A DNA stretch of 64,000 bases from Corallium rubrum. Its lineage: Eukaryota; Cnidaria; Anthozoa; Scleralcyonacea; Coralliidae. Location of the stretch: positions 27,885,262 to 27,949,261 of the forward strand of contig OZ035998.1 in the NCBI GenBank assembly GCA_964035015.1. The letters are read 5' to 3'. How positions within the stretch are numbered: position 1 is the first letter of the stretch; each line of letters begins with the position of its first letter. Positions 12,801 through 23,925 of this stretch are shown here, in pieces. The position numbers were made by a program, and so were the translations under genes. Under the pieces are notes generated by a model, which was given only the letters and a program-made list of their open reading frames with translations, was not told the DNA's origin and searched no databases.

Positions 12801-13103
12801 CTAGTTTTTTAAACATCTTTGTCGGGTAACCATTAACAATATTAATATATACATTGGTTAATAGTTATAATATAAAGTACTTAGTGTATATACAGTAATA
12901 TATGTACTCCATTAAGCACCCAGCTCTCTTTAATGTTTTTGGGGGTTTTGATTTTTAGATTTTTAGTTTGGCATTTATTTGAACACAAATTGTGCCGGAT
13001 ATTGTGACTGACCTTTACAAAGTAAACTACAACATTACAAGATTGTAGCTTGCACCAATGGCAACAAAGTTTTGTTTTCAATTAGGAACAAGATAGGCTG
13101 GAT

Positions 13104-13106
<3 letters not shown>

Positions 13107-13183
<77 letters not shown>
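13107..13183. repeat. (TA)n microsatellite
   Basis: Alternating TA for about 70 bp, ending just before the repeat at 13184. Confidence 0.9.
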
Positions 13184-13250
13184 ACAATCATACCATGAGT
13201 TCGAGTCGTGTATGAGCTCATAGCCATGCAACGAGTCATGTACGACGAAT
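13184..13250. repeat. Dispersed repeat, copy 1
   Basis: About 60 bp starting ACAATCATACCATGAGTTCG and containing inverted GAGTCGT/ACGACTC-like arms around a GAGCTCATAG core. A near-identical copy lies at 19970-20035. Confidence 0.6.
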
Positions 13251-13424
13251 AAATAAATAAATGTCATTATTCATTCAAATATAAGTTATTATATAAATTA
13301 CAATTCTAAATTGCTAAATTATATCTAAAAACTAACCTATTTATAAAACTATCTTTAAAACGCTCAGTATTAATTTTTGGCATCAAACAACTTCACTTCT
13401 AAGTCTCTCTGATGAGTTTTTGTA

Positions 13425-14960
13425 TCTACTGCGCATGCGCGAGTAGATACTATGCTATCGTCTGCGTAAGTTAAGTTAAGTTAAGTTAAGTTAAGTTAAT
13501 GTAAGTTAAGTTAAGTTAAGTTAAGTTAAGTTAAGTTAAGTTAAGTTAAGTTAAGTTAAGTTAAGTTAAGTTAAGTTAAGTTAAGTTAAGTTAAGTTAAC
13601 ATCCAATAGAACAATGCTACATCAAGTATTTTCATGCCAAATGGCTTCGGAGCCAATCAAAACATAGAGTTAAACGATTGACTCACGACAAACCACCGAA
13701 GCCAAAATTGTAAACCAAGTACTTCATGTAAGTCAGTGCTATGGCATCATTGAGTGAAATCAGTTCAAGGAGCGAGATTATATTTATTTCAAGAATAGAA
13801 GTTTTTACAAGCTTGGTAAGTATTTTAAGTCTGAATCGTAGTCAATTTTTAAATGTGATGTACTATAGACGTTGTTGGAATGATGATAAGTTTTTGAAAA
13901 CCTCTTAATAGTCTTTGGAGGCCAACATGTTTACATGTATTCGGCAGTCTGATCGAGCTTTGTGAACAAGACACAGCATTGCTGAACAGAAATGAAATTT
14001 TCTTCTAAGAAAACAAAACTAGCTTCATGATCAAGCAACAATGTGCAAAACCTGTGGTAGTCCACGAGCGAAATTATGATGCTATTTAATAACATATTGT
14101 ACAATGGTCAAATGTCAGTGACACGCTATGTAGAGTGTGAAACCGAAACGGTAAGTCTTAAATTGGGTAATTAAATTGTATGCTGCAGTTGTCAATGTCA
14201 TGCAAAAATTTATGACATGAATGCCAAATATTTATTCTACCTTTTACTGCATGCATGCATATACAGTATACGTCTACTCTTGAAGAACAATTAATGTATA
14301 GTTGCTAAGTTGCTTTCATAATTTTGATCACAATTGCTGGAGATCTTCGTTCACAACTTCATTATTTCTAAACTTCACAGCAATCATACTTCAGATGCTT
14401 GTTATCTCAAACGATTTTCCTTTACCTACCAATTGAATTGCACTATTATTTGACAAATTGTTGCAACAAAGTTATTTAAATACTTTAGTCAAATTTTGTG
14501 AGTTATTGGGGTGTACTGTATTAAAATGTAATTGGCCTACTAAACAATGACCATACTTTATTACCATAGGTTTTAAATAGTACCATAGCTTTAATAGTCA
14601 AGCTATTATCACACTGCCTCTCACCACGAGGACCTAAGTGAAGCCCAATTTGATTGAGTTAATATTTGAATGGGTGACCATGCACATATCTGCTTGGGCT
14701 TGAGACTCATGCTTCTGTGCCGGATATGAGTAGAGTTGTTTAATAGTGCTCAACCTCCTGTGCTTTGCTGGCTTTACTCTGAGTTCCTTTCTTAAGGTAA
14801 AAACACAGCATGGCTAGCATCGACAAAAATCTTGTTCAGCCCTGAATAGGCTACAAGGTCACTACAAGTACATACAGTAATTACAACATTGTTTTTACCA
14901 TTAGTAGCTATAGGCATGATTGAACGCAGTAGATACATGCATGTCTAGACATGCCTATTT
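13425..14960. repeat. 1.5-kb tandem unit, copy 1
   Basis: Starts at a near-palindromic GTATCTACTGCGCATGCGCG, carries (TTAAG)n at 13464-13600, a unique core, a 5S-like block, and ends with GCAGTAGATACATGCATGTC before the next copy begins with GTATCTACTGCG. The opposed GTATCTACTGC ends suggest it was itself a mobile unit. Short frames inside are unsupported. Confidence 0.65.
14606..14700 (+). ncRNA. 5S rRNA-like segment, copy 1
   Basis: TATCACACTGCCTCTCACCACGAGGACC followed by TGAAGC and, at 14660-14688, GTTAATATTTGAATGGGTGACC resemble the A-box-to-box-C region of 5S rRNA (general form GTTAGTACTTGGATGGGTGACC). It is degenerate and sits inside a repeated unit, so it is most likely a 5S-derived pseudogene or SINE module rather than a functional gene. 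Confidence 0.45.
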
Positions 14961-16048
14961 TTGTATCTACTGCGAAGCAGTAGATATAATGTTGTCGCGC
15001 TGTTAAGTTAAGTTAAGTTAAGTTAAGTTAAGTTAAGTTAAGTTAAGTTAAGTTAAGTTAAGTTAAGTTAAGTTAACAATAGAATGCCCTCGGAGCCAAT
15101 CAAAACATAGAATTCAACGATTGACTCACGACAAACCACCGAAGCCAAAATTGTAAATGTAGTACTTCATGTAAGTCAATGCTATGGCAGCATGGAGTTT
15201 ATTGAGTGAGATATTCAGGGAGCGAGATATTTATTTCAAGAATAGAAGTTTTACAAGCTTAGTAAGTATTTTAAGTATGAATCGTTGTCAATTAAATGTG
15301 ATGTACTATAGACGTTGGAATGATACGTTTTTCTTTGGACAATTTCATATTCAGACGAGGCAATTTATATGACCAACATGTTTACACGTATTCAGCAGTC
15401 AGATCGAGCTTTGTAAACTGACAAGGCTGTGCATTGCTGAACAGAAATAGAATTTTCTTCTAAGAAAACAAAACTAGCTTCATGATCAAGCAACAATGTG
15501 CAAAACCTGTGGTGGTTCATGAGCGAAATTATTATGTTATTAAATAACATATTGTACAATAGTCAAATGTCAGTGACAGGCTATGTAGAGAGTGCGAAAC
15601 GGCAAGCCTTTATATTTATAATGAACAATAATGGGGTAATTAAGTTGTATGCTGCAGTAATGTCAATGTCATGCAAAAATTTATGTCATGAATGCCAAAC
15701 ATTTATTCTACCTATTACTGCATGAATGCATATACAGTATATGTCTACTCGATCTTGAAGAACAATTAATGTATAGTTGCTTTCATAATTTTGATGACAA
15801 TTGCTGGAGATCTTCGTTCACAACTTCATTATTTCTAAACTTTACAGCAGTCCTACTTCAGATACCAACTGGATTGCATTATAATTATTTGACAAATTGT
15901 TGTAACAAAGTTATTTAAATACTTTATTAATCAAATTTTGTGAGCTGTTGTTGATGTACTGTATTAAAATTTGATTGGCCTACTAAACTTTACAACAACC
16001 ATACTTTATTACCATAGGTTTTAAATAGTACCATAGCTTTAATAGTAC
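14961..16048. repeat. Tandem unit, copy 2, left part
   Basis: Starts with the hairpin GTATCTACTGCGAAGCAGTAGATA, has (TTAAG)n at 15003-15075, and runs parallel to copy 1 with small indels up to the CCATAGCTTTAATAG motif. There a LINE interrupts it; copy 2 resumes at 19282. Confidence 0.65.
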
Positions 16049-19000
16049 CATAGCTTTTATCCCTACTAAATTGGAAGTCGTATCATGTGAAGTTAAGTCT
16101 ACAAACGGCAAGTTTCTTTTCTGTGCGTGTTACAGACCGCCTAGTTCTGACTCGAGTTGGCGTATTGAATTTAGTGACTTTCTACAAAAAACGCGCGATA
16201 CCTATGATAAAGTCGTAATTGGTGGGGATTTTAATCTTCCTAATATCAACTGGGAGTCCATAGAAAACACCGTCGGGACTGAAGAAGTTGAATTTACGGA
16301 AATTTTGAATGACTATTTTTTAACTCAATTATCGACCACGCCAACCCGTTGCGATTCGATATTGAAATGAAAGTCAAAGCTCCTAGATCAACTCGCAGTT
16401 TCGTATATGACTACCGGCGGACTAATTTTAACGAACTTCGCGACGCAATTGAAACACAGAACCTGTCTGCTGTTATAGATTCATCTTTGAGCATTAATGA
16501 AAATTGGTCAAAATGGAAATACACTTTTAAAACAATAATTTCTCAATTAGTTCCAACGAAACAGTTAAAAAGAAACAGAAACCCACCGTGGTTCTCTGGT
16601 GAAATTCTACATACCATCCATCTAAAAGAGTCATTTCGAAAAAAGTTGAAACATTCCCCAAGTGAATATTTGCATAAAAAATATAAAGAGCTCAGACGTC
16701 AAGCTAAATATCTGATCTCCACAGCGCGAGAAAATTTTTTCAGCCTTTTATCGACGGACATAAAATGCAATCCCAAACGCTTCTGGTCAGTGTTTAAGCT
16801 TTCGTCCAAAAAATCAAGCCTACCGGAATCTATTTCATTGGCAAACGCTATAGACAACGTTGCAAGCAGAACTGTTGCGTCCAGTCCAAAATCGATTGCT
16901 GACCTTTTTAACAAATATTTTTCTTCCATATTTCACACGGAAACCCTCGCGGCAACACATGAAACCCAGAAAACGCATTCTAATCAACAAACCCTATCAG
17001 ATATCAACCTGACAGAAGAGGAAATATTGTATTTCCTGAGAACGTTAAACGTGCACAAAGCCACTGGACCAGACGGCATATCAAATCGAATCTTAAAAGA
17101 AACTGCTGAACAGATTGCCCCTTCGCTATGTTTATTGTTCAACCTATCTTTGCAGTCTGGTACCTTTCCTGATGAATGGAAAACAAGTAATATCGTTCCT
17201 GTATTTAAGAAAGGTAATAAAGATTACGTTGAGAACTACCGTCCAATTTCCCTACTCTCGAACATTTCAAAACTGCTGGAACGTTGTATACTGACCAGGA
17301 TAAGAGACCACTTGTTACAATACATCAACCCAAACCAACACGGATTCATTCCTGGAAAGTCTTGCTCCACACAGCTCGTACAGGTTCTGGAATGCATTGG
17401 CCATCAACTTGACTTGGGAAAACAGACGGACGTAATCTATCTGGATATGAGTAAAGCGTTTGATAGAGTTCGCCACAGCGTGATTGTTGAAAAACTAAGC
17501 CGAGACATAAATATCCATGGAAACCTCCATTCCTGGTTTTGCTCATACTTATCGGGACGCAAACAGCGCGTCACTATTCCAGGAGCTACTTCGTCTACGC
17601 TTCCAGTCACATCAGGCGTCCCACAAGGATCTATTCTTGGTCCAATTCTCTTCCTACTCTACGTTAACGACCTGCACGACTCTGTGACGTCTTCATCCAT
17701 TGCTTGTTTTGCTGACGACACGAAACTGTTTAAGACCATAAACTCCTCTTCGGATGCGGATCTCCTCCAAGAAGACCTAAACAAACTGAACGATTGGTCA
17801 CTGTCTTCTGGATTAAACTTCAACGAGCAGAAAACTAAGTGCCAAACGATCACTCGTAGAAAGATACCAGTGTATCATCAATACACTCTCAAAGGGCAGA
17901 CCATCGAAAAGCTTGAGGCAGAGCGTGATCTTGGTGTATGGGTAACGCATGACTTAACCTGGTGCAAACAGGTTGCTGCCCAAGTTACAACTGCGAACAG
18001 ATTTCTTGGCTGCGCCCGTCGCTCTTTGGGGGAGATCACTGACATTTCAGTTCGACGAACAATATACCTTGCTATTGTTCGTCCACACCTCGGATACGCG
18101 ACCCAGGTTTGGTCACCGCAATCTATTGAGCTAATCAGACGTGTCGAAAGAGTGCAACGCCGTGCTACTAAAGTTATCCTGAATTTACCATTTCGCACCG
18201 CGACAACCTACAAACAACGACTACTGTCTTTACAATTGTTTCCAATATCCTACTGGCATGAATATCTTGACTTGACCTTCTTCAAAGCTGTGAACAACCT
18301 ACTCGAAATTAACCCTGACATCCTACCTACTCCATATATGCCACTCAGAACAACAAGAAACAACTCAAACCCCGATATTCTCCACTTCCGTCCTCGCAAA
18401 TGTAGAACAGTCACCTTCCAACGATCTTTCTTTACACGAATGTGTAGAACATGGAACACTCTACCGTGCGAAATGCGTAGAAAGGGAACCACTCTTAGAC
18501 AGTTTAAGAGCCAGCTTCAGCTTTACTACCAAGCAGCAGTGGACCAGCTGTACGACCCAGAAGACCCGAGGTCATGGAAAACCATCTGTTTGAGATGCAA
18601 CACAGCGCACAGTCTCATTAGTGCGATCTGCTGTTGTATCTAATGTCTAATTAATTGATTGATTGGTTGATTGATTGGTTGATTGCATGGTTGATTGATT
18701 GGTTGGTTAATTGATTTAATTAATTAATTAATTGATTTAATTAATTAATTGATTGATTAATTAATGGATTGGTTGATTAATTGATTAATTAATTGTTAAT
18801 TATTGATCGTTGGCTGCTGATTGTTGGATATTGACTGTTAATTGCTAATTAAGATAATTGTTGGATAAATTATTGGCAATAAATTATTGGTGGTTGATAA
18901 TTTGTAGTTGGCGACTGACGATTAATACTTAATGATTGGTAAATAAGAACTAATAATTAATATTTGACAATAATTAATGGTTAATAATTAATACTTATAA

Positions 19001-19227
19001 AATAATTAATACAACGCAAATAATTAATATGGCCTTTCCTTTTTGCTTGGGACCGCAGTAATTGGCGATTGCTGTTGCGGCAACCCTGCCACATTATTTT
19101 AGATTTTACGTTATAACTTAACTTTCACTGTGAGTAATGGATTTTGTTTGTTTGTTTTTTTTTTGGGTTTTTTTTTTTTAAATTTTAATTAATTACTATT
19201 CTTGTTGAACCTTGTGGCAAAACTCAA

Positions 19228-19281
<54 letters not shown>
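16049..19281 (+). mobile_element. CR1/L2-type LINE, 5' truncated
   Basis: A non-LTR retrotransposon inserted in copy 2 of the tandem unit. The uninterrupted copy 1 reads TTTAATAGTCAAGC where copy 2 is split, which fixes the insertion site. Only the distal part of an APE endonuclease and the RT frame remain. After the stop come an ATTGATTG-type tail (18645-18800), AT-rich 3' UTR and a terminal (AAAT)n at 19221-19281. The upstream side shows a small duplication of AGTACCATAGCTTT. Confidence 0.8.
16065..18643 (+). pseudogene. LINE ORF2: endonuclease remnant and reverse transcriptase
   Basis: The endonuclease part (about 16065-16370) shows the YRPPSSDSSW and GGDFNLPNINW motifs of APE-type endonucleases. 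It then breaks off: the segment that should contain the last catalytic SDH-type motif is missing and the frame changes near 16350. From about 16367 to 18643 the RT frame is intact for over 750 codons, with a NYRPISLLS block (about residue 297 of that frame), motif A LDMSKAFD (about 365), motif B GVPQGSILGP (about 423), motif C FADD (about 454), and a C-terminal Cys-rich ICCC ending. Catalytic RT residues are present, but the element cannot encode a complete ORF2. The same family recurs decayed at 55.5-57.3 kb. Confidence 0.85.
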
Positions 19282-19283
<2 letters not shown>

Positions 19284-19612
19284 AGTCAAGCTATGATCAC
19301 ACCGCCTCTCACGACAAGGACCGAAGTAAAGCCTAATTTGATTGAGTTAGTATTTGAATGGGTGACCATGTACATGATAATTGAGTAGAGCTGTTAGTGC
19401 TCAGCCTCCTGTGCTTTAATGGCTTTACTCTGAGTTCCTTTCTTAAAAACACAGCATGGCTAGCATTGACAATCTTGACAAAAATCTTGTTCAGCTCTGA
19501 ATACAAGGTCACTACAAGTACATACAGTAATTACAGCATTGTTTTTACCATAGTAGCTATAGGCATGATTGACATAGTAGATACATGCATGTCTGGACAT
19601 GCCTATTTTTTA
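19282..19612. repeat. Tandem unit, copy 2, right part
   Basis: Continues copy 2 after the LINE and aligns to 14597-14960 of copy 1, including a second 5S-like block at 19299-19372 and the GTAGATACATGCATGTCTGG end. Confidence 0.65.
19299..19372 (+). ncRNA. 5S rRNA-like segment, copy 2
   Basis: CACCGCCTCTCACGACAAGG followed by GTTAGTATTTGAATGGGTGACC. It is closer to canonical 5S internal-promoter sequence than copy 1 in the GTTAGTA block. Probably a repeat-embedded pseudogene. Confidence 0.45.
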
Positions 19613-19639
19613 CTGTTGGTAATAGTCCATAAAGTGGAT

Positions 19640-19960
19640 GGGAAGGACTACTTCTTATCTTGTTAAAAAGTGTTCTATCGGCTTTTTCTAAAAGTTCATG
19701 GATATCTAGTAATTCCGAGATGTATTTTCTCTTATAGCATCTTCTCAAAAAACATTGCACATTGGTTAGGTCTGCCCCACTAGCTCCATATACTGGTAGA
19801 CCATAAGTTATTTTTGGAAGTACAATAGCTTTAAAAAGATGATCTACCTCAATCTGTGAGTACCCCTCTTTTCTAAGACTTCTTATCACGTAAAGACCTT
19901 TGTTAGCTTCATGGAGTTTTCCTTTGATATGAGTACTAAATTTGCAATCCGAGTAGTAAA
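19640..19960 (-). pseudogene. LINE reverse transcriptase C-terminal fragment
   Basis: Reading from 19960 down, the frame encodes GLYVIRSLRKEGYSQ and LPKITYGLPVYGAS, the characteristic region after the RT thumb of CR1/Jockey-like elements (YGLPVYG in place of YGSPVW). No palm motifs are present, so it is a short truncated copy. Confidence 0.65.
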
Positions 19961-19967
19961 TTTGCAA

Positions 19968-20035
19968 TCCGACAATCATACCATGAGTTCGAGTCGTATA
20001 TGAGCTCATAGCCATGCAACGAGTCATATACGACG
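19968..20035. repeat. Dispersed repeat, copy 2
   Basis: Nearly identical to 13184-13250 (ACAATCATACCATGAGTTCG start, GAGCTCATAGCC core). Confidence 0.6.
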
Positions 20036-20586
20036 AGAGCGAATGATATAATTGTTTTATTATATAGCGAAAATATTTATAAAAATAAAGAAAAACTTTT
20101 AATTCATAACGGAAATGAATCGCCACCCATATTTCCGCCGCCATGCGCAATTAAACCTTCTGCGCGTAGCAAGGTTTTCCCTTTACAGTAAACTGACTTG
20201 GAGTTCAAAACAGTCTTCAAAATGTGTTTGAGAGCTCTTAGAATTTAAAAAAGCGTTGGAAAGATCGTATAGAAGTCTACTTCACACGAGCACGTTTTCC
20301 TTGACAAGTTCAATTTTATTTGTCCATTTCCTCGTAGGAAATGTGACAAGTTTTTCCTTGACAAGTCTCTTATGATATGTAAAGATTTAACATTTAACAA
20401 GTTATCAAAAAGCCGAAAACATTCGGAAAAACTATGTGGTACATTTGTAAACTTTGTGGGCTTTACAAAACCTTACCACATTTATTAAATTACCGTGTTG
20501 ACAATGTTTTGTTTAAAGACCAAATACAAGTCGTAAACATACTGAAATTGAACACCAATAACATTTAACACCGGATCCCAGACAGT

Positions 20587-21645
20587 GGCTATGGGTCCGG
20601 TACCCGGAACTCGTTCAAGAAAAACTTAAGGTCCGGCAATCGGTTCCAGTACCAGCGCAGCCAGATTCCGATTACACGTAACTGTCGTAAGTTACGTAAC
20701 ATGTGTTTGCGACTTTGTGTGTTGTCTTAATGTCTTTCCTTCTTTGATTCGCTCAGCTCAACTGCGTCAACCACACCTGTGTATACCCAAATACTGTTCT
20801 AAGGATTTTGGGTGAAGGAAAATTCGAGTGTAGAATATATACATTTTAAGACCGAACCGGGACCAGTTGCGGAAAATGCAACTACACAGGCCTTCCGGCA
20901 CAATGCTCTGACCACGGAGCCACGGAGGGCGTTGCCGAGAGCTTGATCGCGAGTTCTGTATATATAATAAGGTGGTAATGCCAGGAGAGAATGGGGTACA
21001 TTACAAGGAAAATTCGAGTGTAGAATATATACATTTACTGTCTTTGGATGTGTGATGGCTTCGATCAACAAAGCATCTTTTACGTTACGAGAATGTTTTA
21101 ATTCATATAGTAACTCCTTGAACCAAAGGTAAAACCTTAGCTTACATGAGCCGGCTATCCCGGCTAACTGAGCTAACTCGTGTCACGAAATTCTCTTATC
21201 GTCCGTGGTCAAAACAACAGTACGATTTTAACCAAAGAAGTTCGGCTCATGTAAACAGCCCCTATAAAGAAACTGTTTGCATGGGAAGCGTGATGTCTCA
21301 TTCCGTCTATATAACGAAAGTGGTTACCAAGAGGTTTCTTGCCTGGGATCCCAGTTTCTAAACTGAGATTACAATAAATGTCGAATGTAAAAGGTAGACT
21401 GCCACAGGCAGTGTTTTCGTTATGACACTTGCAAAGCAAAAACCTTTGTGAACTGCCAAGATTTTAGTAAAGAAATGCTGAGGTTTTGAGAATTTGAGCA
21501 GCTGATAGTCCTAGTGGTCAGTGCCGATAGGACAGAAATTCGCTTAATCTCGCTACTTTTCAGGCCGCGCTGATACTGCAATCGATTGCCGGACCTCTAG
21601 TTTTTCTTGAACGAGTTCCGGCTACTGGACCTATAGCCAATTCGT
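20587..21645. mobile_element. About 1.06-kb non-autonomous element with long inverted ends
   Basis: The left 70 bp (containing CGGAACTCGTTCAAGAAAAAC at about 20610 and GGTCCGGCAATCG) reappear inverted at 21567-21645 (GTTTTTCTTGAACGAGTTCCG). The interior has two direct copies of AAAATTCGAGTGTAGAATAT (20818 and 21008) and no convincing coding frame. Target duplications were not found. Confidence 0.55.
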
Positions 21646-22198
21646 AATAATTATGAAACTTAGCAAACGCGGAAGAGATATGAGAGTGGAAAGCTTTTTC
21701 CATTGATTTTAGAAGAGCTATTGTCGACAAGCATTAAAAATAACCTTGACTTGCTGAACTCATACTAAACTTAGCAGTTGACACATATACTGGTTAAAAT
21801 AAAATAAAATAGTTGCCAGAGTGTGTAAACAGTTATTAATTTTTTAATGAAAATACTTGAACCAGTTGTACTCTCAACGTTGAATGCTTTGATACTTATC
21901 GTCACTATTAGTGACTTAGTGTCATCCAACTCAAACTTGAAATATTTTTTAAATCCACTTTGCTAACCATGTTTGCGTTTTTGTTTTAATTAAATTTTAT
22001 TTTAATTTTACCGCTTTATATCGATTTATACCTAGCTAGTTTAATAACCCTCTGATACCCAAGCAAAAACTTGTTGCTAAGGAAAAGATCCATGTTATCA
22101 ACCATTGTAACATCCGCTGACCGGTGAATATCAATTACTCGTTGCCAGGCCCCGCATCACACGTCGATCAGCTTTCCCATTGTCGTTGCATCGCCCAG
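21646..22198. other. No gene seen
   Basis: AT-rich non-repetitive sequence immediately upstream of the promoter-like motif at 22199. Confidence 0.4.
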
Positions 22199-22230
22199 TA
22201 TATAAGCGTCTTTCACTGTGATTATCAGTT
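22199..22230 (+). promoter_or_regulatory. TATA box plus initiator
   Basis: TATATAAG at 22199-22206 is followed 28 bases later by TCAGTT (A at 22227), the spacing and consensus of an animal RNA polymerase II TATA-Inr core promoter. A start-stop mini-frame (ATG at 22282) and then a longer ATG (22289) follow. Confidence 0.4.
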
Positions 22231-22288
22231 AGTTGTTAACTTGACTATTTTTAGCATGCACAAATATTACAACTGTTCAAAATGGAAA

Positions 22289-22336
22289 CATGAGTGAGTT
22301 TGTAAAGCAAAACAATATCCCTGGTGATTTCTACAG
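22289..22336 (+). CDS. Possible first coding exon of a host gene
   Basis: ATG at 22289 opens a 16-codon frame ending in TACAG/GTTAGT, a good 5' splice site. It overlaps the stop of a three-codon upstream frame (ATG GAA ACA TGA). Together with the TATA/Inr it looks like the 5' end of a spliced gene. Any next exon would lie beyond the Polinton, which begins 700 bp downstream. The protein is too short to recognise. Confidence 0.3.
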
Positions 22337-22751
22337 GTTAGTAATGATATGCGGTTATATGGCTTTATAATATCCTGCATGAGTTCTGATTGGTCACCAC
22401 TATATCGGCACCGCTGTTGATTTTTCTGATTTGATACAATAAGTATCGGAAAACATGAAATATAATAACTATTTTTGAACCTCGTTTACTCTGTCTACTG
22501 TATATGGGAAAACATCAGAGCTCTGTCTTTTTGTACTAACCTCGCTTGCATGCGGCTGAGTCCGTGTACAGAGCTTGTTTTCTGTTACAGCCAAACCGAA
22601 TGTTACTTACCTTGCGATCTACAATCATAGAATAATTAATTGGGACATCTTCCGTGGGAGCGCGATTTCTGACGACATCGTAACCTCTTTAAAAAAACAA
22701 TCTGTCGCCTACTCCAAACCTCCATCACAGGTCTTCCTCTAACCCCCACAA

Positions 22752-22865
22752 GTCTACCCTCCCCCCCCCCCCATGCAATGTTGGTCCCTGGGGGTAGGCC
22801 TCACCCGCACCTCATTCCATGTTTGTGAACCAACATTGTATGGTGGGGGAGGGGGGAGGAGGAGG
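22752..22865. repeat. C-run palindrome
   Basis: CCCCCCATGCAATGTTGGT near 22768-22786 is inverted as ACCAACATTGTATGGTGGGG near 22828-22847, with poly-C and poly-G flanks; a small hairpin element. Confidence 0.55.
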
Positions 22866-23028
22866 ATAACTTAACCGTGCAAAATGCACCTTTGCTTAGA
22901 AGTGACATTGTTGCAAGTTGTCCCAATGTAATTATTCCATTATTGTAGGAATATTGACAGCAACATCGCAATTTTGATTTGCAAACGGTACACGACTCCT
23001 ACTTACAGTAGCAGGTTGCTTAAACGAC

Positions 23029-23034
23029 CCCATT
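23029..23034. repeat. Polinton target site duplication, left
   Basis: CCCATT immediately before the left TIR, identical to 48599-48604. Confidence 0.9.
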
Positions 23035-23339
23035 AGTAGTATAGAACATGAGGGTACTGGCGCACTTTTTTTTTTCCCAACAAAGGCAGCCCCCAAATGA
23101 TCAGATTTAGCAAGGAGGGTTGTTTGAAACGATAAGCTTTTTTAAAAAATTTTTTAAGTATAAGAAAAAGGGACGAAAAGGGACCCAAACCAAAAAAAAA
23201 AATTCTGGAATTCATCAAGAAAGGATGTTTGAAAGGGGAAAAAAATTTTCGCGCCTCCAAAAACCCATTTTCGTCTGCTTATACTTCAAAAAGTGAAAAA
23301 ACGACCCACCCCTTTCAAACGCTTTTGTTGGGTTTGATA
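23035..23339. repeat. Polinton left TIR, outer part
   Basis: 305 bp aligning as the reverse complement of 48294-48598 with few differences. The TIR is interrupted after TTTGATA by the nested transposon. Its last 21 bp (TGAGACACGTAAGAGCGATC and one more base) continue at 31657-31677, for a full length of about 326 bp. Confidence 0.95.
23331..23339. repeat. Nested transposon target duplication, left
   Basis: GGTTTGATA, repeated at 31648-31656. The intact right TIR has a single copy of this 9-mer at the same position, proving it is a duplication made by the insertion. An 8-bp duplication with one chance match cannot be excluded. Confidence 0.85.
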
Positions 23340-23925
23340 AAAGGAGGATTAATCAGCTATCCCAATGCGCCTTGCGCTTAATCTAGCCGAAGAACGTCCG
23401 GTTACTAAAGATGGTGGCCAGACTTCGCGGGCTATTTTGTACGAAGTTCGAGCGAGCATTTGAGTAGAATGGAGATCATTCATACAACAATCTCTTTGTA
23501 TATATAATGTTTGATGCCTATTTTCCATTACCTTGTATATGAATAGACGCTATGAGCGAAATATACGACGAATTGAATCGCATGTTTATCGACTGTTTAA
23601 TACTGAGCGAGCGTATTTGATCGCTGCGATTCGGGTATACAGTACTTCTGGGGTTCGGTGTGGACTTTGAGAAGGATTCTTGGGTACCACTAAAGGACAA
23701 ATAGGTATAATAATAATTTTCCTCGTATTTAGTACTAAAGGTCCTCAAAGGTCCCCATTGCTTGATACTATATTTTGGAGGCAAATATGGCTAAATATTC
23801 GAACATTTTGGCGCGAAATGCGAATGTTGCTAACCGAAGTGTACTTCAGCTTGCTTCCTGCTTCCAGTATCTCGCTTTGTGTTGGCCGTTTTCAACTAGA
23901 ACTGCAAATGTAGTGGCTTTGGAGA

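Noticed and set aside
23033..23260. Open frame repeated at 48373-48696
   Set aside because: It is TIR sequence; the similarity reflects the inverted repeat, not a conserved gene.
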